Assembly (NCBI RefSeq): GCF_002929705.1 | Contig: NZ_PJIN01000002.1 | Location: 62,001-126,000, forward strand | From: Arthrobacter sp. N199823 | Lineage (GTDB): Bacteria; Actinomycetota; Actinomycetes; Actinomycetales; Micrococcaceae | Length of the DNA stretch: 64,000 nt | Reading direction: 5' to 3' | Part shown: positions 52,018-60,935 of the stretch, piece by piece | How positions within the stretch are numbered: position 1 is the stretch's first letter | Layout of the letters: the number at the start of each line of letters is the position of its first letter | Program-made: the position numbers and the translations under genes | Notes under the pieces: model-generated | What the model saw: the letters and a program-made list of their open reading frames with translations, nothing else | Databases searched by the model: none | Told to the model about the DNA's origin: nothing

Positions 52018-53523
52018 TTAGCGAACTGCCTTGAGAGCGTTCACGATGCCTTCGCCGTAGTAGCTATTGTTCAGTAGGGTTCCCGTGCATGCCGCGCCCA
52101 CCGGAGTTGCCGGAGCAACACACGCGTGGTCATCGGCCTGCTGACGCAGCGCCGCGATCATCGCCTTGGGCTTCATGCCGGGGTGAGCCGATTTCATGAG
52201 CGCCAGCACGCCGGCAACCTGAGGTGAAGCCATCGAGGTGCCGCTGAGCAGACCGTAGGAGTTGTTTGGCAGCGTCGAGAGGATGCGTGATCCGGGAGCA
52301 GCAACATCAATAACGTCCAGGCCGCGGTTGGAGAAGGACGAGAGCTTTTCGGCCTGATCCGTGGAGGCCACTGTCACCACTCCCTCGAGCTCGGTAGGAA
52401 TATCCTTGCAGCCATTGTTGATCTCACGATCAACGCCGGAGATGTCGTTGGGGCTGACACTATCGGTGGTCTTGTTGGCAAGATCGTAGGAGGCATTTCC
52501 CGCAGCGGCGGCGTGCACCACACCCTGCTTGGTTGACCACTTCACTGCGCGCTCAACGGCTGTGAGGACGGCCTTCTGATCGGGCTGATCGCCGCACCAG
52601 AACTGCATGGGGTCAACGTAGTAGCTGTTGTTGGTGACATCCATGCCCTTCATACCGGCCCACATGAAGCCGCAGATGGCGTACTCGGGGTAGATCGAAC
52701 CTGCGTCGTTGACGACCTTGACCGAAGCCATGCGCACGCCGGGAGCGACGCCGACAATGCCAACGCCGTTGCGGGCGGCGCCGATGATGCCTGCCACGTG
52801 GGTTCCGTGCGAGGAGGTCGTGGGGAACCAGCCTGTCGGCGAGGTGTCGGGGCGGCCGGCGTCGGTGCAGTTAACCGAGTTGGCCACATCAATGTTGGCC
52901 GCGAGATCCGGGTGGACCGGGTCGATGCCACTGTCCAAAACGCCCACCAGAACGTTGGGCGAACCGTCGGTGATCTGGTTGGCCAGATCAGACTTGATCT
53001 GAACGCGGCTCCACTGCTCGGATTCGCGCGGATCCGCTGTGACGGCGTCCAGCGTAGCGTCACCATAGAGCAGATCGGTGTTGGCCAGCTGGCGGCTGCG
53101 CATGGAAGGGGCCGTGGCTGTCTGCCACGGAGTCACAACTCCCTCCGGCGTGCCTTCGGCCACAGTGATGGTGCGGGTTGCGCCCACCGATTCGATGGCC
53201 GAATGTCCGAGCTTCATGACGTTGCTGCGGAAGTTGGCGCGATCCGACTGGACCACCACCACCCCGATCTCGGGCCACTCCTGAACTGCAACGCCACCGG
53301 CTGCCTTGATGGCTGCCACCGCCGTGCGGGTCTTGTTGGCGTTGGCGGCCTTGACATTGACCACATAGCTCATGAGCTGGCCGTCGGCTGCCGGGAAATC
53401 GATGGGCGTGGACGCCGTGGCTGCGGGTGCGGCCATGGCGCTACCGCCAACCAGGCTCGTTGCCGCTAGGACCACTGCGCACAGTGCGGCAGAGGTGGTG
53501 CGGCGGAAGAATGCATTCTTCAT
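52018..53523 (-). CDS. Secreted subtilisin-like serine protease (S8)
   Basis: A 501-residue secreted protease. A signal peptide (about 1-31, ending AMA) is followed by a propeptide (about 40-125) and the catalytic domain with D197 (VLDSGID), H239 (SHGTHVAG) and S430 (GTSMASPQVAG). Several cysteines (CTD, CGD, CKD, HACVAP, CTG) suggest disulfide bonds. The start at 53523 follows GGGGGA; longer frames reach 53592. It would degrade protein outside the cell. A 7-bp dyad (53541-53572) lies in its leader. Confidence 0.92.
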   Translation of the reverse strand: MKNAFFRRTTSAALCAVVLAATSLVGGSAMAAPAATASTPIDFPAADGQLMSYVVNVKAANANKTRTAVAAIKAAGGVAVQEWPEIGVVVVQSDRANFRSNVMKLGHSAIESVGATRTITVAEGTPEGVVTPWQTATAPSMRSRQLANTDLLYGDATLDAVTADPRESEQWSRVQIKSDLANQITDGSPNVLVGVLDSGIDPVHPDLAANIDVANSVNCTDAGRPDTSPTGWFPTTSSHGTHVAGIIGAARNGVGIVGVAPGVRMASVKVVNDAGSIYPEYAICGFMWAGMKGMDVTNNSYYVDPMQFWCGDQPDQKAVLTAVERAVKWSTKQGVVHAAAAGNASYDLANKTTDSVSPNDISGVDREINNGCKDIPTELEGVVTVASTDQAEKLSSFSNRGLDVIDVAAPGSRILSTLPNNSYGLLSGTSMASPQVAGVLALMKSAHPGMKPKAMIAALRQQADDHACVAPATPVGAACTGTLLNNSYYGEGIVNALKAVR

Positions 53524-53540
53524 AAGTTTTAATCCCCCCG

Positions 53541-53572
53541 GGATCATTGTGTGATGTGGGACACCATGATCC
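53541..53572. promoter_or_regulatory. Dyad upstream of the subtilase gene
   Basis: GGATCAT (53541-53547) and ATGATCC (53566-53572) are perfect inverted arms 18 nt apart, 18 bp before the subtilase start and about 50 bp before the cysteine desulfurase gene. It is a possible operator for either direction. Nothing else supports it. Confidence 0.3.
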
Positions 53573-53609
53573 TGCCATTGGGGGCGGATCATGACAAGGC
53601 AACGTGCCG

Positions 53610-53623
53610 TAGAATTGAGACCG
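53610..53623 (+). promoter_or_regulatory. -10 element of the leaderless cysteine desulfurase mRNA
   Basis: TAGAAT (53610-53615) ends 7 nt before the GTG start at 53623, and there is no Shine-Dalgarno between them. Confidence 0.5.
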
Positions 53624-54852
53624 TGCCCGTGTATCTAGATCACGCGGCGACCACGCCAATTTCGGCCCCGGCCCTCGCCGCACTCACTTCCGTTATCGCC
53701 CGTAGCGGCAATCCGTCCTCCCTGCACGGATCGGGCCGTCGCGCCCGAGCCACTGTGGAAGCGTCCCGCGAAACCATCGCCAAGGCTGCCGGCGCCCACC
53801 CCACCGAGGTCATTTTCACCTCCGGCGGCACCGAGGCGGACAACCTTGCCGTGAAAGGCCTGTTCTGGTCCCGCAACGCCGCAGAGCCTGCCCGCACGCG
53901 GATCCTGGTCTCCAGCGTTGAGCATGCCGCCATCCAGGACACCGTTGAGTGGCTCGAGAAGCATGACGGCGCCGAAGCCGTTTGGCTGCCGGTGGATCAG
54001 GACGGCGTCGTCAGTCTTTCGGCTCTGAAAAAGGAACTGGACGACGGCGGAGCGGACTCGATCGCGCTCCTCACCTGCATGTGGGCCAACAATGAGGTGG
54101 GCACCATTGAGCCCATCGCCGAGATCGTGGCCCTCGCCTCCCAGTACGGCATCCCCGTGCATTCCGATGCTGTTCAGGCCTTCGGTTCGGTTCCCGTGAA
54201 CTTCAAGGCCTCCGGGCTTGCCGCCATGTCCATCAGCGGGCACAAGATTGGCGGGCCGGTCGGTGTGGGTGCATTGCTGCTGGGCCGCGCCGTGAAACTC
54301 ACACCCGTGCAACACGGTGGGGGACAGGAGCGTTCCGTGCGCTCTGGAACCCTTGACGCCGCCGGCATCGCGGCATTCGCAGCGGCCGCTGCGGATGTTA
54401 CGGCGAACCTGACAGTCGAGAATGCGCGCCTGTCCGGCCTGCGTGATCAGATCATGGCCGCAGTCCGCAGCGCTGTTCCGGAAGCTGTACTGCGCGGAGT
54501 GGACCCGGCCGTGAACCCTAGCGGCCGGCTGCCTGGCAATGTGCACTTTACGTTCCCCGGCTGCGAGGGCGATTCCCTGCTGTTCCTGCTCGATATGGCA
54601 GGGATCGAATCCTCCACCGGCTCGGCTTGCACAGCCGGGGTGCCCCGCCCCTCGCACGTTTTGTTGGCCATGGGCCTGGACGAGGACACGGCACGTGGCG
54701 CACAACGCTTTAGTTTGGGGCATACATCGGGCCAAGCAGACGTTGACGCCTTTGTGGCCGCGTTGCCCGATGCTCACGCACGCGCAAAACAAGCGGGCAT
54801 GGCTGGGCATAAATCAAGCATTGAAACGGCCAGCACCCGGGCCGCCGGCTAG
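53623..54852 (+). CDS. iscS: Cysteine desulfurase
   Basis: A 409-residue PLP enzyme that removes sulfur from cysteine for tRNA thiolation and Fe-S clusters. H101, K208 (ISGHKIGGPVG, the PLP lysine) and the catalytic C336 (STGSACTAGV) are present. The GTG start is chosen because family sequences begin (M/V)xVYLDHAATTP. The mnmA gene lies 69 bp downstream and uses this sulfur. A charged, Ala/Lys-rich tail follows the domain. Confidence 0.94.
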   Translation: MPVYLDHAATTPISAPALAALTSVIARSGNPSSLHGSGRRARATVEASRETIAKAAGAHPTEVIFTSGGTEADNLAVKGLFWSRNAAEPARTRILVSSVEHAAIQDTVEWLEKHDGAEAVWLPVDQDGVVSLSALKKELDDGGADSIALLTCMWANNEVGTIEPIAEIVALASQYGIPVHSDAVQAFGSVPVNFKASGLAAMSISGHKIGGPVGVGALLLGRAVKLTPVQHGGGQERSVRSGTLDAAGIAAFAAAAADVTANLTVENARLSGLRDQIMAAVRSAVPEAVLRGVDPAVNPSGRLPGNVHFTFPGCEGDSLLFLLDMAGIESSTGSACTAGVPRPSHVLLAMGLDEDTARGAQRFSLGHTSGQADVDAFVAALPDAHARAKQAGMAGHKSSIETASTRAAG

Positions 54853-54921
54853 CCCGCGGAAGCCGCAGCACCTGCACCACACGAGCTCCTGCACCACAAG
54901 TAATGAATTGAAAGGTACGTA

Positions 54922-56061
54922 ATGCGAGTATTGGCCGCCATGAGTGGTGGAGTTGACTCCGCCGTCGCCGCAGCACGGGCAGTAGATGCCGGGCACGACG
55001 TCGTCGGCGTTCACCTGGCGCTCTCCCGCATGCCCGGAACCCTGCGCACCGGCAGCCGCGGCTGCTGCACCGTGGAGGACTCCAACGATGCGTGGCGGGC
55101 CTGCGATCTGCTCGGCATTCCGTACTACGTCTGGGACTTCTCGGAGCGCTTCAAGGAAGATGTGGTCCAGGACTTCATCGACGAATACGCCGCCGGGCGC
55201 ACGCCCAACCCCTGCATGCGCTGCAATGAGCGGATCAAGTTCGCCGCGCTGTTGGAGAAGGCCATCGCACTGGGCTTCGACGCCGTCGTCACTGGTCACT
55301 ACGCCAAGGTCATCACCGATGCCGATGGCAACCCTGAGCTGCACCGCGCCGCCGATTGGGCCAAGGACCAGAGCTACGTACTCGGTGTGCTGACCCACGA
55401 ACAGCTCAAGCACTCCATGTTCCCGCTCGCTGATACCCCGTCCAAGGCTGAGGTTCGCGCCGAGGCTGAACGTCGGGGATTGTCCGTCGCCCAGAAGCCG
55501 GACAGCCACGATATCTGCTTCATCCCCGATGGCGACACCGCTGGCTGGCTCGCTGAAAAGATCGAGATGACCGACGGCGAGATCGTTGACGAAACCGGTG
55601 CAAAGGTTGGCGGCCATACCGGCTCCAACCAGTTCACGGTGGGTCAGCGTCGCGGCCTCAAACTCGGCACCCCCGCCGCCGACGGCAAGCCCCGCTTCGT
55701 GTTGGAAATCCGACCGAAGGAAAACAAGGTCATCGTGGGCCCGCACGCGCTACTGGCTATCGATTCGATCGAGGGCATCAAGGTTTCCTGGGCCGGGCTG
55801 CCCATCGCCGAAGTTGCCACCGGCGTCGAGTTCGATTGCTACGCCCAGGTGCGCGCGCATGGTGATCCTGTCCCGGCCCGCGCTTTTGTCACCGAAGAGA
55901 CGGACGACGCCGGCACTCGCCAGCAGCTTCACGTCACCTTGGTGGAGCCGCTGCGCGGCGTAGCCCCCGGACAGACGATTGTTCTGTACCAGGGCTCGCG
56001 CGTGCTCGGCCAGGCAACGATCGACACGGCACGGTCCCTGGCCCGCCCCGACCTCCCCTAA
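54922..56061 (+). CDS. mnmA: tRNA 2-thiouridylase
   Basis: A 379-residue enzyme that adds sulfur to U34 of tRNA. The PP-loop [11 protein letters not shown] lies at the start, and the two catalytic cysteines are C101 (MRCNERIKF) and C199 (DICFIPDGD), matching the spacing of Escherichia coli MnmA (C102/C199). The ATG follows GAAAGG. It forms a unit with the cysteine desulfurase. Locus F repeats follow its stop codon immediately. Confidence 0.95.
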   Translation: MRVLAAMSGGVDSAVAAARAVDAGHDVVGVHLALSRMPGTLRTGSRGCCTVEDSNDAWRACDLLGIPYYVWDFSERFKEDVVQDFIDEYAAGRTPNPCMRCNERIKFAALLEKAIALGFDAVVTGHYAKVITDADGNPELHRAADWAKDQSYVLGVLTHEQLKHSMFPLADTPSKAEVRAEAERRGLSVAQKPDSHDICFIPDGDTAGWLAEKIEMTDGEIVDETGAKVGGHTGSNQFTVGQRRGLKLGTPAADGKPRFVLEIRPKENKVIVGPHALLAIDSIEGIKVSWAGLPIAEVATGVEFDCYAQVRAHGDPVPARAFVTEETDDAGTRQQLHVTLVEPLRGVAPGQTIVLYQGSRVLGQATIDTARSLARPDLP

Positions 56062-56064
56062 CCC

Positions 56065-56188
56065 GACGCCGCACCACTTTCCGGCCGTTTTTTCCAAACG
56101 CCGCATCACTTCCCGGGATCGCGACTAACCGTCCCGCCGTAAAGTGATGCGGCGTTTGCGTTTTACGGCCGGAAAGTGGGGCGGCGTT
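56065..56188. repeat. Locus F: 32-bp phased repeats in two opposed runs
   Basis: The plus run begins GACGCCGCACCACTTTCC at 56065 and AACGCCGCATCACTT at 56097. The minus run begins at 56188 (AACGCCGCCCCACTTTCC) and 56156 (AACGCCGCATCACTTTACGG). Both runs have 32-bp phasing. The first unit follows the mnmA stop by 3 bp, and the next gene points the same way, so here the minus run follows no gene. Confidence 0.92.
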
Positions 56189-56278
56189 GGAGGGGGTGGC
56201 CTAAATGTACCGGTGTGGCCCTTGCGGTGCTGGCGTAAGCTTCCTTTAAGGTGATTTGGCCCACGGAAGGTTTACACA

Positions 56279-56902
56279 ATGCCCCCGCATACAATTCCCA
56301 ACCCGCTGCAACACTTGGAAAGCGCTCTGAATCAGTGCGCTGAAGTCATTAGCGCCATCTCGGCCAATCAGGCCGAATGGCCCACGCCGTGCACCGAATG
56401 GAATGTGCAGGAGCTCTTACATCACCTGGTGGTGCAGGATCTGCATAAATTCACCGTTATGGCGCGAGGCAACAAAGTTGATCCGATGGCCGCCGATGCC
56501 ACAGTGGGGGCGGACTGGTCTACCCGTTTCAGCGATGGTGCCGCGCTCCTTATGCGGGCCTGGGCATCGGCTGATCTCAGTACCCAAGTAGCACTGCCGG
56601 GCGGTGGCGAGGCGCCGCTGCGGAGCCGGATCGGACTGCAGATCACTGAGTTCACTGTCCATGCTTGGGACTTGCTCAAGGCAACCGGAGTCCACGTGAT
56701 CCTGGATCCTGTGTTGGCCGAGCAGTCTTTGGCCTGGTCTCAGCGAATGCTCAAGATGGAGCATCGTGGGGCTGACAGGGGCATCGGTTTGGAGGTTCGT
56801 GTCCCCATAGCCTCGGACCCCTACACCCAGCTTGCCGGCTGGTTTGGCCGCAGCCCCTATTTCCGGGCCGGTCCACGCGCGGAATCCCTCAGTCAGCCGT
56901 AG
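56279..56902 (+). CDS. TIGR03086-family (DinB-like, mycothiol-maleylpyruvate isomerase fold) protein
   Basis: A 207-residue protein of the four-helix DinB/MDMPI type. The start ALNQCAEVISAISANQAEWPTPCTEWNVQELLHHLV and the middle ITEFTVHAWDLLKATG (metal-ligand histidines) are typical of TIGR03086 proteins. Members are often thiol-dependent enzymes in mycothiol-using Actinobacteria; the reaction here is unknown. GGAAGG lies upstream of the ATG. Confidence 0.82.
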   Translation: MPPHTIPNPLQHLESALNQCAEVISAISANQAEWPTPCTEWNVQELLHHLVVQDLHKFTVMARGNKVDPMAADATVGADWSTRFSDGAALLMRAWASADLSTQVALPGGGEAPLRSRIGLQITEFTVHAWDLLKATGVHVILDPVLAEQSLAWSQRMLKMEHRGADRGIGLEVRVPIASDPYTQLAGWFGRSPYFRAGPRAESLSQP

Positions 56903-57048
56903 TTCCGCCTCAGCTCGGGGCTCACGCACAGCGGCGCGGGCCGGTCCTTGGCATTTCTACTCTTTGGTAACCATCTGATTGCAACTTCCAAATCCATGCA
57001 GGATCGCGCGCGCAAGTCTGGTATTCATTAAGTATCAAATACGTGGGG

Positions 57049-57074
57049 GCCGTCACACAAGGGTGTGTGGCGGC
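57049..57074 (+). promoter_or_regulatory. Leader hairpin of the peptide-binding protein gene
   Basis: GCCGTCACAC (57049-57058) pairs with GTGTGGCGGC (57065-57074), with one wobble pair, 32 nt before the start. It may stabilise or regulate the mRNA. Confidence 0.45.
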
Positions 57075-57106
57075 TCTCCATGTAAGGCACAAGAGAAAGT
57101 TTGCTG

Positions 57107-58741
57107 ATGGCCAAGAATAAGTTCGGCTTGAGCTCGGTGATTGCCGTTGCAGGCGTCTCCGTCCTAGCCATGACGGCATGTACAGGCCCCGCAGGTGGCG
57201 GCGAAACTGAAAGCGGTGGCTCAACAGGGGCACCGGTTGTTGTCGGCACCACCGACAAGACCACCTTCCTGGATCCGGCAGGATCCTACGACAACGGCTC
57301 GTTCATGGTCATGAACCAGATTTACCCGTTTGTGCTGAACTCGGAAGCTGGCAGCGCAGACCCCAAGCCGGACATTGCAGAATCGGCCGAGTTCACCTCG
57401 CCCACCGAATATACGGTGAAGCTCAAGGCTGGCCTCAAGTGGGCCAACGGCACCGAGCTGGACTCTAAGGACGTGAAGTTCTCCTTCGACCGCCAGGTCA
57501 AGATCAATGATGCCAACGGCCCAGCATCCCTGCTGGGTAACTTGGACAGCGTTGCAGCTCCGGACGCCACCACCGTGGTGTTCAAGCTCAAGGTTGGCAA
57601 TGACCAGACTTTCCCCCAGGTCTTGACCAGCCCGGCCGCACCCATTGTGGATGACAGCGTCTTCAGTGCAGATGCCATCACCCCGGACGAGGACATCATT
57701 GCTGGCAAGTCCTACGCCGGACAGTTCACCATTGATTCTTTCAAGAAGAACCAGCTGATCTCCTTCAAGAAGAACCCCGACTACAAGGGCCTGCTGGGCC
57801 CGGCCAAGTCTGAATCGGTCACGATCAAGTACTTCGCCGATTCCAACAACTTGAAGCTGGAAGTCCAGAAGGGCAGCATTGACGTTGCCTGGCGCTCCCT
57901 CACCGCAACCGATATTGAGAGCCTCAAGAGCGATAAGAACGTCAAGGTTGACGTTGGACCCGGTGGCGAAATTCGTTACATCGTGTTCAACTTCGACACC
58001 ATGCCGTTCGGTGCCAAGACAGCTGATGCTGATGCTAAGAAGTCACTGGCCGTGCGTCAGGCTATGGCTGACTCCATTGATCGCGCCAAACTTGCTGATC
58101 AGGTTTACAAGGGCACTTATCTGCCACTCTACTCACCGGTGCCCGCCGGATTCACCGGAGCTATTGAACCGTTGAAGGCTGAATACGGCGACGGCAACGG
58201 CGGCCCGGATATTGACAAGGCTACTAAGGCCCTGGCTGACGCTGGTGTCCAGACACCCGTGAAGTTGGACTTGCAGTACAACCCGGACCACTACGGATCT
58301 TCCTCAGGTGATGAGTACGCGGCCATCAAGTCGCAGCTGGAAGCAACCAAGCTCTTCACTGTCAATCTTCAGTCGACTGAGTGGGTTTCCTACGCTAAGC
58401 AGCGCACCCAAGACGTTTACCCGATGTACCAGCTGGGTTGGTTCCCGGACTACTCCGATGCTGACAACTACCTGACCCCGTTCTTCAGTGAGAACAACTT
58501 CCTGAGCAACCACTACAGCAATCCGGAAGTACAGAAAATGATCACCGAACAGGTGACCACGAACGATCCGGCCAAGCGCACCAAACTGATCGAAGACATT
58601 CAGACCGCTGAGTCCAAGGACCTCTCCACTCTGCCGCTGCTGCAGGGTGCCCAGGTTGCAGTTTCCGGTGTCAACGTCAACGGCACCAAGGACACGCTGG
58701 ACGCTTCCTTCAAGTTCCGTTTGGGCGTTCTGTCCAAGTAA
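57107..58741 (+). CDS. ABC transporter substrate-binding lipoprotein (family 5, peptide type)
   Basis: A 544-residue extracytoplasmic binding protein. The lipobox is LAMTAC (cysteine near 25). The SBP_bac_5 domain includes DKTTFLDPAGSYDN and LKAGLKWANGTELDSKDVKFSFDRQ. Members bind di- or oligopeptides, nickel or sugars; the ligand here is unknown. It heads an importer operon with two permeases and a fused ATPase. The two hairpins after its stop codon suggest that it is made in excess of the permeases. Confidence 0.9.
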   Translation: MAKNKFGLSSVIAVAGVSVLAMTACTGPAGGGETESGGSTGAPVVVGTTDKTTFLDPAGSYDNGSFMVMNQIYPFVLNSEAGSADPKPDIAESAEFTSPTEYTVKLKAGLKWANGTELDSKDVKFSFDRQVKINDANGPASLLGNLDSVAAPDATTVVFKLKVGNDQTFPQVLTSPAAPIVDDSVFSADAITPDEDIIAGKSYAGQFTIDSFKKNQLISFKKNPDYKGLLGPAKSESVTIKYFADSNNLKLEVQKGSIDVAWRSLTATDIESLKSDKNVKVDVGPGGEIRYIVFNFDTMPFGAKTADADAKKSLAVRQAMADSIDRAKLADQVYKGTYLPLYSPVPAGFTGAIEPLKAEYGDGNGGPDIDKATKALADAGVQTPVKLDLQYNPDHYGSSSGDEYAAIKSQLEATKLFTVNLQSTEWVSYAKQRTQDVYPMYQLGWFPDYSDADNYLTPFFSENNFLSNHYSNPEVQKMITEQVTTNDPAKRTKLIEDIQTAESKDLSTLPLLQGAQVAVSGVNVNGTKDTLDASFKFRLGVLSK

Positions 58742-58757
58742 GGCTACTTCGGTAGCC
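58742..58757 (+). other. UUCG-tetraloop hairpin at the end of the binding-protein gene
   Basis: GGCTAC-TTCG-GTAGCC begins at the base after the stop codon. A C(UUCG)G loop is unusually stable and would protect the 3' end of the binding-protein mRNA. Confidence 0.7.
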
Positions 58758-58781
58758 CCTGGATAAACTCCACAGTGTATT

Positions 58782-58817
58782 GGGCGGGGCCATCTGAAAC
58801 AGAGGCCCCGCCCTTTT
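58782..58817 (+). terminator. Strong intergenic terminator/attenuator in the peptide importer operon
   Basis: GGGCGGGGCC (58782-58791) pairs with GGCCCCGCCC (58804-58813). TCTG/CAGA extends the stem past one bulge, and TTTT follows. It lies between the binding-protein and permease genes and can give partial termination. Confidence 0.8.
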
Positions 58818-58890
58818 GCACGGACCAAGCCATTTTGCACGTCCACGATAAGTGCATCCAAAAGCACAGCATCAAAAGAAATAGGCGCAC

Positions 58891-59982
58891 ATGACCGCAT
58901 TGATTGACCTGCCGGCGGAAGAACCCGCGCTGCAGGCACCCAAGAGCAAAAAGAAAACAGGCGGCAGCCTGGGCAAGTACCTTGCCATCCGCTTTGTTCT
59001 GATCTTTCCCACGATCTTCATCCTCGTCACCATGGTGTTCTTCCTCATGCGCCTCACCGGTGATCCCATTACGGCAGCCCTCGGTGGACGGCTGCCGGCT
59101 GACCAGCTGGCGATACGCATTCACGAGGCCGGCTATGACCGGCCCCTTTTCATCCAGTACTTCGAGTACTTGGGCCAGATCGCCACTGGAAACTTTGGCC
59201 GCACCATCTCGGATAATCTGCTGATCTCTGACATGTTGGCCACTTATGGCTCGGCAACACTGGAATTGGCCATCAACTCACTCGTCGTGGCACTGCTGAT
59301 CGGTATCCCTTTGGGCATGCTGGCCGCTTACAAGCGCGACAAGTGGCAGGACGCCATCGCCCGCGTTCTGGCTATCGCCTTCTACGCCACCCCGGTGTTC
59401 TTCGCAGGCCTGATCCTGAAGCTCATCTTCTCCATCTGGCTCGGCTGGTTCCCCGTAGCGGGCCGCGGCACCACCAGCACGGAAATCTTCATGGCCCAGC
59501 TGGAATCGCCGTCGGGCATTTACTGGCTCGATGCCCTGCGCAGTGGCAATATGAACGCCTTTTGGGACGTTGTTCAACACTCGATATTGCCGGCCACAGC
59601 CCTCGGCTTGCTGACGGCCGGGATCTTCCTGCGTTTGGTACGCACCAATATGATCGGCACCCTGAGCCGGGACTACGTTGAGGCCGGCCGATCCCGGGGC
59701 GTCAGCGAATTCCGTCTCATCACCAAGCACGCGTACAAGCCTGCACTGATCCCCATTATCACCGTGATGGGTCTGCAGATCGCGCTCCTCCTTGGCGGGG
59801 CAGTCCTGACCGAGACCACCTTCGAGTGGAAGGGACTCGGCTTCCAGCTGGCCCAATACCTCACCGCGCGAGACTTCGTGGCTGTGCAAGGGATCGTTGT
59901 TCTCCTGGCAGTCATCGTGGCCGTCACCAACTTCATCGTGGATGTCATCGCCGCGCTGATCGACCCGAGGGTGAGGTACTAG
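58891..59982 (+). CDS. ABC transporter permease (DppB type)
   Basis: A 363-residue permease. A 35-residue cytoplasmic N-terminus precedes six helices with the large extracytoplasmic loop typical of DppB/OppB. The signature YVEAGRSRGVSEFRLITKHAYKPALIP is the ATPase-contact loop. Works with the DppC-type permease 2 nt downstream. Confidence 0.9.
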   Translation: MTALIDLPAEEPALQAPKSKKKTGGSLGKYLAIRFVLIFPTIFILVTMVFFLMRLTGDPITAALGGRLPADQLAIRIHEAGYDRPLFIQYFEYLGQIATGNFGRTISDNLLISDMLATYGSATLELAINSLVVALLIGIPLGMLAAYKRDKWQDAIARVLAIAFYATPVFFAGLILKLIFSIWLGWFPVAGRGTTSTEIFMAQLESPSGIYWLDALRSGNMNAFWDVVQHSILPATALGLLTAGIFLRLVRTNMIGTLSRDYVEAGRSRGVSEFRLITKHAYKPALIPIITVMGLQIALLLGGAVLTETTFEWKGLGFQLAQYLTARDFVAVQGIVVLLAVIVAVTNFIVDVIAALIDPRVRY

Positions 59983-59984
59983 CC

Positions 59985-60935
59985 GTGGAGAGCAAAAAGT
60001 CGCTTTTCAGCCGCCTGCCCGTCATTTCCCAGCTCAAAAAGAGTATGGGGCTCCAACGAGGCATGCTCGTCACGGGCATCGTCCTAACACTCATCTTCTT
60101 GTTGACCGCAGCGTTGGCCCCTTTGATTGCGCCCTTCGGCCCCACTCAGCGATTCGACGAAACCCAGGCAGCGCCGTCGTCCGTTCACCTATGGGGTACG
60201 ACGGCGGGAGGTTACGATGTCCTCTCCCGAACCATTTGGGGGGCCCAGACAGCTGTCTTCGTGATTGTGATCGCGGTGGCACTATCCATTTTCATCGGTG
60301 TCATCTTGGGCTTGCTCTCGGGTTACCTCGGAGGTTGGCTTGACCGGATTCTGGTGGTGGTGGCAGACGCTATTTACGCGTTCCCCACACTGCTGCTTGC
60401 AATGGTCATGTCCATTGCGCTCACGCAGGGAAGTTCGGACATGTGGGCCGGTATTTTTGCCGCGGCTATCTCCATCACCGTCGTGTTCATCCCGCAGTAC
60501 TTCCGCGTTATCCGTGCCGAGACTATCCGTCTGAAGGCCGAGCCATTTGTGGAATCCGCCATTGTGGTGGGAGCCTCCACTGTTCGCATCATGGCCCGGC
60601 ATATTTTCAAGAACGCCACCCGAACCTTGCCATTGATCTTCACCCTCAACGCCTCCGAGGCGATCTTGACGTTGGCTGGGCTGGGCTTTTTGGGCTTCGG
60701 TATTGAACCGTCGTCCGCGGCGGAATGGGGCTACGATCTCAACCACGCGCAGTCGGACGCTACGGCCGGTATCTGGTGGACCGGTGTGTTCCCAGGTGCT
60801 GCCATTGTGATGACGGTGCTGGGCCTGACTCTCCTCGGTGAGTCCATGAATGATCTCAATGACCCGCGCCTGCGTGGACGCAAAAAGACCAAGAAGAACG
60901 CCGCGAAGAAGCAAGAGGAGTTGGTGGAAGCATGA
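59985..60935 (+). CDS. ABC transporter permease (DppC type)
   Basis: A 316-residue permease with a GTG start 2 nt after the first permease. The N-terminal OppC region (one helix, then APFGPTQRFDE) and the core VESAIVVGASTVRIMARHIFKNATRTLP are present. A basic Lys-rich tail (RKKTKKNAAKK) closes it. Its stop overlaps the ATPase start in ATGA. The frame is open upstream to 59826 inside the DppB gene, but that start is not supported. Confidence 0.9.
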   Translation: MESKKSLFSRLPVISQLKKSMGLQRGMLVTGIVLTLIFLLTAALAPLIAPFGPTQRFDETQAAPSSVHLWGTTAGGYDVLSRTIWGAQTAVFVIVIAVALSIFIGVILGLLSGYLGGWLDRILVVVADAIYAFPTLLLAMVMSIALTQGSSDMWAGIFAAAISITVVFIPQYFRVIRAETIRLKAEPFVESAIVVGASTVRIMARHIFKNATRTLPLIFTLNASEAILTLAGLGFLGFGIEPSSAAEWGYDLNHAQSDATAGIWWTGVFPGAAIVMTVLGLTLLGESMNDLNDPRLRGRKKTKKNAAKKQEELVEA

